Shown: positions 8,293 to 11,012 of the stretch, in pieces
Layout of the letters: every line of letters begins with the position of its first letter
Position numbering within the stretch: the stretch's first letter is position 1
Origin: Baffinella frigidus
Lineage: Eukaryota; Cryptophyceae; Cryptomonadales; Baffinellaceae
Reading direction: 5' to 3'
Assembly (NCBI GenBank): GCA_026770585.1
Contig: MU646326.1
Coordinates: 1,038,799-1,050,046, forward strand
DNA: 11,248 nt
Made by a program: the position numbers and the translations under genes
Notes under the pieces: model-generated
Told to the model about the DNA's origin: nothing
Databases searched by the model: none
Seen by the model: the letters and a program-made list of their open reading frames with translations, nothing else

Positions 8293-11012
8293 GCGGGCAT
8301 GGAAGGACGGGAGCCACAGCGTCTGGAGACACTACTAGGGTATCGTCCTGAAAACCGGGTAGTTAGGCCTACGGTATTGCCTACGGTAGGCCGTAGGGCC
8401 CCTAGGACCTAGTGTTTCATAGGAACCCCCCTGGGCCCCTAAGGCCTACCATAGGCAATACCGTAGGCGTCACTACCTGGTTTTCGGGACGTTGCCCTAT
8501 GGACAGGAGCCGCGCCCGAAAGCGGAGGGATTCTATCTTCCAACCGACATTCTCAAACCCGAGAATTTGTGGTTAAGGTACGTATGATATCGCAACGGTT
8601 CGAAAATACTTTGACATCTTACGGGAAGGGGGATGCATCTTGGCATGAACCAATGCCTTAGATAGCATAAACTTGAGACGGACGCAAAAACCTTAAGATC
8701 TTTCCCAATCCGGGCCCGGGGGTCTGGGACATGAATGAGGTCCCCTTTTACAGCTAGCTAGCTCTGTCCCACTTTGATTTGGGCTCATCATCAATTCGCC
8801 CCCCCCTGAATTTCACATGTGAATTTTGCACCCCCCCCAGGAAATTCACATGGGAAATTTTGGGGAGGGGCGAATTGATGATGATCTCGCTCTCTCTCTC
8901 AGGATCCCAACAGCGCCAGATTGGCGCCCTCAATCTGCTCAAAAGTTGACGGTGTGTATGGGGGTTGACTTTAGCAGAATGTTCCCGCTAGCAGTGCTAT
9001 AGCCTAGCTCTGTCCCACTTTGACTTTTGAGCAGATTGAGGGCGCCAATCTGGCGCTGTTGGGATCCTGAAGTTGACAGGGCTCTTGGGGGGGTCATTTC
9101 AAAAGTCAATTTTTAGGTGTTTGTGGCCAAAAGCGGACAAACGACAGCACAAACGGGTCCAAGAACGCACCAATGGCTCCAAGAAAGCACCTGGAAAACC
9201 CACCGAAGAGCCCTACGTGGTTGACAGTTTGCATGGGAGTTGACCCAAGAACAATCTTTCCGCTAGCGGTGCCATGCCACGCAAGAGTGTAGAGCTGACT
9301 GGCCCTCGGGGAAAAAAACGGAATCCGGGTATTCTGAAAGTTCATAAGTGGACATTCTTCCTAGAGAAAAATCGAAATTTTGGAAGGTTGGTACAAATTC
9401 CGTGTGAACTGACTTGTTTTTTCAGGTCAGCCGTGCACTCTTGCGTGGTGCGGAAGGGCATTGTATGGCCACTTTGTTTCGGGAATCGGAGCCGATCCTC
9501 CAAACTCCGCTTGGAAATTGAGCTGATCCTTGAAGGTTTCGGAGTGAATACTGCGCCCTAGGCCCCTTGAGTGTTGGAGCTGTGCCTCATGGTGAATCCA
9601 ACAAGGAATCGTATTGCGTGACTCTCATAGCAGGGCGAAGAGTGGACCCTACACCCTAAAACCCAATCACTTATCCCTAATTCCTGAACCCTGAACCCTA
9701 AACCCTATACCCTAAACCCTAATCCCCAAACTCCAAACCCCAAACCCCAAACCCCAAACCCCAAACCCCAAACCCCAAACCCCAAACCCCAAACCCCAAA
9801 TCCCACACCCCAAACTCCAAACTCCAAACCCCAAACCCTAAACCCTAATCTCGAAACTCGAAACCATAACCCCAGGTGTACCTACACCTGCTGAAGCTGC
9901 GAATGCTGGTATACCGCAACCTTCTCAAGCGCTGCTATCTGGTAGTCCGCGCGCGCAAGGGCGATGCAGGTTACCCAGTCTATTTCGGCTCACAAATCTG
10001 GTGACACAGGGTCCGGTGTCGCTCCAAAGTTGACAGGTTTGTACCGCGGACCCGGAGTGTCAACTTAGGAATAGGCTGCGAATGCTGGTGTACCGCAACC
10101 TCCTCAAGCGCTGCTATCTGGTAGTCCGCGCGGACCTTTGCAAAGGCGATGCAGGTCCCCCTCAAGCTCTTCCCCCCCCGGTTGAGGGGTTTAGGGGAGG
10201 GGTTCACGTGATGTTATGGACGTATGTAGCCTCATCTTCGACCCACAACCCTAAACCTAAACCCTTTGAGCGCGCAAAGGCGATGCAGGTCCCCCAGTCT
10301 ATTTCGGCTCAAACATCTGGTGACACCGGGTCTTTTTTCGCGCCAAAGTTGACGGTTTTGTACCGTGGACCCGGAGTGTCAACTTAGGAATAGGCAGCGA
10401 ATGCTGGTGTACCGCAACCTCCTCAAGCGGTGCTATCTCCTCGTGCGCGCGGAAAAGCGATACTGATCACCTAGCTCCTCCAGAAAATTGATGTGTGGTT
10501 TTAATAGATGGTTCGTGGTACAGATATTCTCGATTTCTGGATGTTTTCCTCTTGGATATCGGGCAAGTTTTCCTGCAACCGCTCTGCACATTTTCATGGT
10601 TGTTGCACGCATGCACAGTAGACGGCTCAGTGTTGCACGCAGTAGGCGCGCTGACACGTGGTTCACCTTTCTCTTTCTGACTCCCTCTCTCTCTCGCTCT
10701 CTCTCTCGCTATCGCTCTCGCTCTCGCTCTCGCTCTCTCGCTCGATCTCGATCTCGCTCGATCTCTCTCTCGCTCGCTCGCTCGCTCGCTCTCTCTCTCT
10801 GACACTCTCTCGCTCGCTCTCTCTCTCGCTCGCTCTCTCTCTCTATCTATCTCTCTCGCTCGCTCGCTCTCGCTCTTGCACTCTCTCACTCTCTCCCTCC
10901 CTACCTCTCTCCATCTATCTATCTATCTCTCTCTCACACACACTCTCGCTCACTCTCTCGGCAGCGGCGGCGCGCATCCCTCTCCGCGACCTCCATGCGC
11001 TCGCCGCCGCTG
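220..11012 (+). CDS. PCID2: PCID2/THP1/Csn12-like PCI-domain protein, spliced gene, internal part (nine exons, both ends outside window)
   Basis: Nine + strand islands with AG before and GT after join in consistent phase: 0 after exon 1, then 2, 1, 0, 1, 2, 0 and 1. The joined product resembles the C-terminal half of PCID2 in order, as compared from memory. Landmarks are YYQGVSQF...DHLSFAL (exon 3), WRLIPAKLFLSLG (exon 4), LSSAFARGDVRAFEANL (exons 6-7), NEALYVKNEVYLHLLKLRML (exons 7-8) and VYRNLLKRCYLVV (exon 8), followed by the IPLRDLHAL segment expected before the winged-helix end of the PCI domain. In animals and yeast this protein pairs with SAC3/GANP and DSS1 in TREX-2, which couples transcription to mRNA export at the nuclear pore; Csn12 is the close paralogue. 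Which of the two this is cannot be told here. About 13 conserved residues between exons 1 and 2 are not found. Introns run from about 540 to 3,475 nt. Confidence 0.85.
432..460 (+). repeat. Copy A of exon 1 donor end
   Basis: This matches 290-318 at 28 of 29 positions, and the GTCCC start of the intron is copied too. The single change (GTC to GTG) would be silent for Val. It lies 142 bp downstream of the original, preceded by AGCCAGCC. Confidence 0.9.
735..763 (+). repeat. Copy B of exon 1 donor end
   Basis: This matches 290-318 with two changes (TAC to TGC, GGC to GGA) and is followed by GTAACT. It is preceded by CAGCCAGCCGAA, a flank similar to that of copy A. Confidence 0.85.
880..911 (+). 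repeat. Copy C of exon 1 donor end, diverged
   Basis: GCATGAAAACCGTCTGCAC then AGTCGACTGGCAG|GTCC: the same order of motifs as 290-318, with a three-base insertion and several substitutions. The CAG|GT is kept. Confidence 0.7.
954..1247. repeat. Inverted repeat within intron 1
   Basis: The left arm (954-1020) contains GGTGGTCAAAAGCGACTTTA, TGTACCGCAAACCCCGGGAA and CAACTTCTGGCCGG. The right arm (about 1168-1247) carries the reverse complement with a few changes. The unique centre holds 1021-1167. The edge of the left arm (914-955) recurs inverted at 6400-6440, so this is a dispersed element, not a one-off duplication. Confidence 0.75.
1334..1422 (+). CDS. PCID2: Exon 2 of PCID2-like gene
   Basis: The exon follows ATCCGACCGCAG and ends GCCAG|GTTTGA in phase 2. 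It reads CAQALNATVVVSKWRL then PDRPYKMSDTVTA. The last codon (AG plus the first G of exon 3) is Arg, giving DTVTARYYQG across the junction, which aligns with the QRVTYKYYVG stretch of PCID2. The CAQAL start aligns with the LCxxL helix start of the family. Only this copy has the full exon; two partial copies of its 3' part lie downstream at 1521-1580 and 1954-2021. The acceptor core GCAGTGCGCGC also occurs 74 bp upstream at 1258-1268. Confidence 0.8.
1521..1580 (+). pseudogene. Partial exon 2 copy 2 (broken)
   Basis: This matches the 3' two thirds of exon 2 from GTCTCGAAGTGGCGTCTTCC to GTCACCGCCAG, followed by GTGTCA. The Tyr codon TAC is TAA here, so it cannot be read through in frame, and no AG acceptor lies just before it. 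Confidence 0.85.
1593..1832. mobile_element. MITE family 1, 236 bp with TA target duplication
   Basis: The terminal inverted repeats are perfect for 28 bp (TTGTAGATTTCGGCTTAGCG... against its complement ending CTACAA) and are flanked by TA at 1593-1594 and 1831-1832. The centre is AT-richer, with no open frame. The form fits a non-autonomous Tc1/mariner-type element. Confidence 0.85.
1833..1955 (+). mobile_element. MITE family 2, truncated copy
   Basis: The left terminal repeat (GGCTAACGTCCTGAAAACC, then GGGTAGTTAAGCCTACGGTA) matches the complete copies at 6470 and 8338. The right side is lost after GCCGTAGGCAATAC, where exon 2 copy 3 begins. It abuts MITE family 1 with a shared TA. Confidence 0.75.
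1954..2021 (+). pseudogene. Partial exon 2 copy 3 (open frame)
   Basis: This matches exon 2 from ACAGTGGT through GTCACCGCCAG and about 50 bp of the following intron (GTTTGAC...). It keeps an open frame, SKWRLPGRPYEMSDTVTA, with two amino-acid changes and two silent ones. It lacks the CAQALNAT start. The ACAG just ahead of it would enter in phase 1, whereas exon 1 ends in phase 0. A fourth, degraded trace lies at about 2114-2155. Confidence 0.85.
2359..2446. mobile_element. MITE family 2, right part only
   Basis: The sequence from CGACTTTTTGATCCCAGGAT through GCAGGCCGTTACCC matches one side of the complete copy at 6470-6625, with the same TATTAAT downstream flank. The other terminal repeat is missing. 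Confidence 0.75.
2507..2724. repeat. Duplicated 39-bp repeat flanking a palindromic block
   Basis: 2507-2545 and 2686-2724 are identical except for one base. Each opens with the small palindrome TCGACACTAGGGTGTCGA, then AGGCTCAACGCCCCTTGACA. Between them lie the 26-bp palindrome and a further copy of ATTAGGGCCCTAA. Confidence 0.85.
2551..2576. repeat. 26-bp perfect palindrome, copy 1
   Basis: The half-site is GGCCCTAATTGAA followed by its exact complement, centred on GAATTC. The identical palindrome occurs at 5874-5899. Confidence 0.9.
2800..2951. repeat. Telomere-like array, GAGGGTT/GAGGGTC/TAGGGTT variants
   Basis: About 20 heptamers on the + strand, in a higher-order pattern (GAGGGTCGAGGGTAGGGTTG repeated). 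The variants are TTGAGGG and TCGAGGG more than true TTTAGGG, so this is not a fresh telomere end. It is followed directly by a copy of the exon 1 upstream sequence. Confidence 0.85.
3087..3129. repeat. Perfect 18-bp hairpin
   Basis: GGATAAACCCCAACTGTT at 3087-3104 pairs perfectly with 3112-3129 across a 7-base loop. The arms extend further with mismatches. TTTATCCACAACAGT recurs next to it. Confidence 0.85.
3240..3310. repeat. Fragment rich in TCCTAGGA/CCTACCGTAGG motifs
   Basis: Tandem CTCGTCCTAGGACCTGA and GGTCCTAGGACCCTACCGTA resemble the inner part of MITE family 2, without its termini. A degraded copy is likely. Confidence 0.5.
3487..3597 (-). repeat. 110-bp dispersed block, copy inverted relative to 5003-5113
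   Basis: Read on the minus strand it gives ACTTCGAAGGGATGTTGAAT, GCGATAAGACCTAGGACC and GTAGGGACATAGGGGGGTTC, matching 5003-5113 closely. A shorter match (AAGACCTAGGACCCTACGGT) is at 1480-1499, and part of its edge is at about 3430-3462. Confidence 0.8.
3955..4320. repeat. GC-rich tandem repeat, units of about 130-141 bp
   Basis: GCAAGCCCCCCGCAGGGGCC starts units at 4010, 4151 and 4281, with a partial unit at 3957. Each full unit holds GCCGCCGGAGGCT, then an imperfect palindrome built on CTCCGATGTGAATTCGTTTC and CACGCATCGG, then CGACCGGGATTCGGGTCG. Its open frames in several phases are a by-product of GC content. Confidence 0.85.
4466..4730. repeat. Dispersed partial copies of the exon 3 acceptor region
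   Basis: Exon 3 starts GGCAG|GTACTACCAAGGGG then TGTCGCAG. Related pieces upstream are TTGCAGGTACCTACCACGAG (about 4464-4483), an inverted CTTGGTAGTACCTG (4595-4608) and CCAAGGGTGTCGCGAG (4717-4732). They are short and diverged, so only the inverted piece is clear by itself. Confidence 0.5.
4739..4827. repeat. Overlapping hairpins ahead of exon 3
   Basis: ATCGGGTCTCAGATTTAG (4739-4756) pairs perfectly with 4790-4807. The overlapping TGAGACCCGATATT (4797-4810) pairs with 4814-4827 across a 3-base loop. The two structures compete for the same middle arm. Confidence 0.85.
4898..4983 (+). CDS. PCID2: Exon 3 of PCID2-like gene
   Basis: The exon follows CTCTCTGGCAG and begins with the single base G that completes the Arg codon of exon 2. 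It reads YYQGVSQFNNNNWPVAVDHL then SFALRNIP and ends ATTCCAG|GTTGCC in phase 1. It aligns without gaps to the YYxGRxxFxxxxFxxAxxxLSFAF stretch, a hallmark of the PCID2/Csn12 family in the TPR-like helices before the PCI fold. The run of four Asn codons (AAC) is local. This exon is one of the strongest family matches in the window. Confidence 0.88.
5003..5113 (+). repeat. 110-bp dispersed block, plus-oriented copy
   Basis: This is the counterpart of 3487-3597 in the opposite orientation. The two copies sit on either side of exon 3, in introns 2 and 3. Confidence 0.8.
5111..5162 (+). repeat. 26-bp tandem duplication
   Basis: GTAATTGGAAATGCCTTGGA plus TTTGAC/TTCGAC occurs twice head to tail, with one base different. 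Confidence 0.9.
5211..5419 (+). repeat. Array of decoy copies of the exon 4 acceptor
   Basis: CAGCAAAGTAC or a close variant occurs at 5211, 5246 (CAGCAACGTAC), 5290 (CAGTAC), 5321, 5370 and 5409, before the real one at 5520. The copy at 5321 continues with ATGGGGCATCGGCG, so about 23 bases of exon 4 are copied. Spacers are variants of TCATGTTAACACTCTGTGGT. Confidence 0.85.
5523..5599 (+). CDS. PCID2: Exon 4 of PCID2-like gene
   Basis: The exon follows GATGAACAG at the 3' end of an array of near-identical decoy acceptors. The first two bases complete an Ala codon from exon 3. It reads KYVGHRRCILWRLIPAKLFL then SLGDK and ends GACAAG|GTCTCA in phase 0. With this acceptor, the spacing from LSFAL to the LIPAK motif is the same as from LSFAF to LLPVK in human PCID2 as I recall it, which picks this AG over the AAAG four bases on. 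A CCCTAAA array begins six bases inside the next intron. Confidence 0.88.
5606..5752 (+). repeat. Interstitial telomere-like CCCTAAA array
   Basis: About 20 heptamers, with a block of CACTAAA variants (about 5648-5678) inside CCCTAAA. It starts six bases after the exon 4 donor. This is the most regular CCCTAAA stretch in the window. Confidence 0.95.
5874..5899. repeat. 26-bp perfect palindrome, copy 2
   Basis: Identical to 2551-2576, with further shared sequence on either side in inverted order (TCTGG ahead here, CCAGA after there). Confidence 0.9.
6103..6130. repeat. 28-bp perfect palindrome
   Basis: ACTGACGGTTGAGT is followed by its exact complement. ACTGACGG(T)GAGTAC recurs at about 6172-6186, after TTTTTTTGGCAAAAGTGCCA, itself a short hairpin. 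Confidence 0.9.
6237..6285 (+). CDS. PCID2: Candidate exon 5 of PCID2-like gene
   Basis: The exon follows a pyrimidine-leaning stretch and GGCCGACAG and ends ATCCTGG|GTTTAG. It reads TRKLLYHGLVAFQKIL in frame and enters at phase 0 and leaves at phase 1, as exons 4 and 6 require. It falls where the family has ELLxKYxLxxF, and LLYHGLVAF is a reasonable match. Joining it to exon 6 gives about five residues more than human PCID2 in this loop. The evidence is phase and position more than strong similarity, so a different short exon in 5600-7098 remains possible. Confidence 0.5.
6468..6627. mobile_element. MITE family 2, complete copy, 156 bp with TA flanks
   Basis: The terminal repeats (GGCTAACGGCCTGAAAATGG... 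and ...CCAGGCCGTTACCC) extend inward so that nearly the whole element is one imperfect hairpin, with CCTACCGTAGG motifs inside. TA at 6468-6469 and 6626-6627. No coding capacity. Confidence 0.88.
6879..6932 (+). repeat. 27-bp tandem duplication
   Basis: AGAGACAGCCGTACAGGCAA plus AATCTGT occurs twice head to tail with no difference. The same motif, inverted, is at about 5792-5806 (ATTTTGCCTGTACC). Confidence 0.9.
6950..7098 (+). repeat. Duplicated region ahead of the exon 6 acceptor
   Basis: GGGGGGTTGGCTCCCCAGCG then CTCTCCGCG...CTTCTTCCAG at about 6950-6992 parallels GGGGGGTTGGCGCCCCGGCG then CTCTTTTTGTCT...GACAG at about 7053-7098. Both end in an AG after a pyrimidine run; the second is the acceptor used here. 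Confidence 0.7.
7099..7132 (+). CDS. PCID2: Exon 6 of PCID2-like gene (34 nt)
   Basis: The exon follows a pyrimidine stretch and GGGATGACAG and ends GCCCGGGG|GTACGG in phase 2. It reads LGDLSSAFARG once joined to exon 7. SSAFARGDVRAFEANL across the junction fits the family pattern of a short helix, Gly-Asp/Asn, then a helix ending in AL. The frame also stays open upstream through GMTEL, which resembles the family too, so the acceptor could lie further upstream; the phase rule favours AG at 7097-7098. Its donor end has a copy at 7310-7343. Confidence 0.68.
7140..7250 (+). repeat. Telomere-like CCCTACA/CCCTAAA array
   Basis: Seven or so CCCTACA heptamers lead into mixed CCCTAAA, TCAACCC and CCCCAGG variants. 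It begins within ten bases of the exon 6 donor. Confidence 0.9.
7310..7343 (+). pseudogene. Copy of exon 6 donor end
   Basis: GTTGGGCGACCTTTCTGCCT then TCTCGCGCGCGGGG|GTAACG corresponds to 7100-7132 plus the donor, with a three-base deletion and other changes. It lies about 210 bp downstream of the original. Confidence 0.8.
7480..7654. mobile_element. MITE family 3, 171 bp with TA flanks
   Basis: The terminal repeats GAGCGCTGTACAGAGAAGCT/GGCCAC and GTGGCCAACTTCTC/TGCACAGCGCTC pair with few mismatches. Inside, AATTGGAGCCATTTTGTC pairs with GACAAAATGGCTCCAATT. TA at 7480-7481 and 7653-7654. No coding capacity. Confidence 0.85.
7786..7846 (+). CDS. PCID2: Exon 7 of PCID2-like gene
   Basis: The exon follows TTTCTCTCCCGCGCAG, a good polypyrimidine acceptor, and ends AACGAG|GTCCCT in phase 0. 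It reads DVRAFEANLERNEALYVKNE. The L..NEA(L/F)(Y/F) motif and its direct continuation into VYLHLLKLRML of exon 8 match the family closely. The donor opens straight into a CT/CCCT tract of about 400 bp, so the open frame that runs on from this exon to 8338 is low-complexity read-through, not protein. Confidence 0.85.
7856..8291 (+). repeat. CT/CCCT low-complexity tract with an inner 214-bp-spaced duplication and a terminal (CA)n
   Basis: Runs of CT, CCCT and CTAC continue for about 400 bp and end in about 15 CA units (8261-8291). A stretch of at least 125 bp starting near 7911 recurs 214 bp further on, including the rare CTCTCTACCTCTCTCTCTAC marker at 7950 and 8164. Its serine, leucine and proline frames are not protein. 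Confidence 0.9.
8336..8499. mobile_element. MITE family 2, complete copy, 160 bp with TA flanks
   Basis: GGGTATCGTCCTGAAAACCG... pairs with ...CGGGACGTTGCCC for about 60 bp with few mismatches, and the core has CCTACGGTAGGC-type motifs. TA at 8336-8337 and 8498-8499. Confidence 0.9.
8775..8886. repeat. Inverted repeat with TCATCATCAATTCGCCCC ends
   Basis: TCATCATCAATTCGCCCC near 8786-8803 pairs with GGGGCGAATTGATGATGA near 8867-8884. The short inner motif TTCACATG occurs in both orientations. The end motif recurs at about 3004-3024 (GGCGAATTGATGATGAGCCC). Confidence 0.75.
8901..9068. repeat. 46-bp perfect inverted repeat with 76-bp spacer
   Basis: 8901-8946 (AGGATCCCAACAGCGCCAGA...CTCAAAAGT) is the exact reverse complement of 9023-9068. 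The spacer (8947-9022) contains GGGGGTTGACTTTAGCAGAA. No mismatches implies a young structure. Confidence 0.92.
8943..9285 (+). repeat. About 60-bp diverged direct repeat
   Basis: AAGTTGACGGTGTGTATGGG...TTCCCGCTAGCAGTGCTAT (8942-9000) and GGTTGACAGTTTGCATGGGA...TTTCCGCTAGCGGTGCCAT (9219-9276) share order and most bases. Confidence 0.7.
9645..9870 (+). repeat. Telomere-like array with CCCTAAA and CCCAAA blocks
   Basis: CCCTACA/CCCTAAA variants give way to about 17 units of a CCCCAAA heptamer, then back to CCCTAAACCCTAA. It ends about 25 bases before exon 8. Confidence 0.93.
9876..9969 (+). CDS. PCID2: Exon 8 of PCID2-like gene, PCI-domain core
   Basis: The exon follows CATAACCCCAG and ends GATGCAG|GTTACC in phase 1. 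It reads VYLHLLKLRMLVYRNLLKRC then YLVVRARKGDA. LKLRMLVYRNLLKRCYLVV is the most recognisable PCID2 segment (human LKIITYRNLFKKVYLLL as recalled), a helix pair at the start of the PCI fold. Only this copy carries the VYLHLLK start needed to follow exon 7. Its last 70 or so bases recur at 10076-10154 and, in part, at 10398-10451. Confidence 0.92.
10022..10068. repeat. 40-bp hairpin element AAGTTGACA...TGTCAACTT, copy 1
   Basis: Nine-base inverted ends enclose GGTTTGTACCGCGGACCCGG. A second copy is at 10345-10386. Looser relatives are at 967-1012 and 6358-6395, and the right end alone at 11033-11043 and 11064-11074. Confidence 0.75.
10076..10154 (+). pseudogene. Partial exon 8 copy 2 (open frame, donor kept)
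   Basis: From GCTGCGAATGCTGGTG to GGCGATGCAG|GTCCCC. Over the first 54 bases from CGA it differs from exon 8 at two third positions only, both silent. It reads RMLVYRNLLKRCYLVVRADL then CKGDA and ends in the same phase 1. It lacks VYLHLLK, and the nearest AG does not restore the phase set by exon 7. Confidence 0.9.
10273..10294 (+). repeat. Extra copy of the exon 8 donor
   Basis: GCAAAGGCGATGCAG|GTCCCC repeats the tail of exon copy 2 (10139-10160). What follows, CCAGTCTATTTCGGCTCA, is the sequence that follows the exon 8 donor at 9975. Confidence 0.8.
10398..10465 (+). pseudogene. Partial exon 8 copy 3 (ends in stop)
   Basis: It follows TAGGCAG and reads RMLVYRNLLKRCYLLVRAEK then RY and TGA at 10464-10466. 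Most differences from copy 2 are silent. GGCAG ahead of it would enter in phase 0, compatible with exon 7. The donor found in copies 1 and 2 is gone. Confidence 0.8.
10672..10950 (+). repeat. CT/CTCG low-complexity tract acting as the exon 9 polypyrimidine region
   Basis: About 280 bp of CTCTCG, CTAT and CT runs end a few bases before the exon 9 AG. On the sense strand it is almost all pyrimidine with scattered G and A. Arg/Ser-rich frames in it are not protein. Confidence 0.9.
10965..11012 (+). CDS. PCID2: Exon 9 of PCID2-like gene (3' end uncertain)
   Basis: The exon follows a long CT-rich tract and CTCTCGGCAG. Two bases complete the Ala codon begun in exon 8, then AARIPLRDLHALAAA. It aligns with the LSLDAFLVAL segment after YLLL in PCID2. 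The end is placed at GCCGCTG|GTGCGC (phase 1), the first GT after the motif. The frame stays open to 11137, but beyond APANP it enters repeat DNA shared with other places in the window. The expected DxDEVxCILANLI block is not present, so it should lie beyond the window. Confidence 0.65.

Larger units (their letters stand above)
7847..9875 (+). other. Intron 7, 2.0 kb
   Basis: From the donor GTCCCT it runs directly into the CT tract, then a complete family 2 MITE, a region of nested inverted repeats (8775-9068), a 60-bp direct repeat, and a CCCAAA-type array ending at the exon 8 acceptor. The stretches 8500-8750 and 9290-9640 show no repeats or exons I recognise. The latter has an open frame (9274-9561) resembling nothing I know. 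Confidence 0.7.
9970..10964 (+). other. Intron 8, with tandem exon 8 copies
   Basis: Donor GTTACC. It holds two more copies of the exon 8 end, each preceded by GTCAACTTAGGAATAGG, then about 200 bp with no repeat I can name (10465-10670), then the CT tract and acceptor of exon 9. Confidence 0.75.

Noticed and set aside
7730-8338. Long + strand open frame, about 200 codons, rich in Ser, Leu and Pro
   Set aside because: Its first part is exon 7 with intron on either side; the rest is translated CT/CCCT repeat and (CA)n.
9274-9561. 95-codon + strand open frame
   Set aside because: No family resemblance, no splice or promoter context, and its start overlaps a diverged direct repeat.
10076-10154. 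Exon 8 copy 2 as a mutually exclusive alternative exon
   Set aside because: The nearest AG gives the wrong phase after exon 7, and the VYLHLLK start is missing; it is kept as a partial copy.
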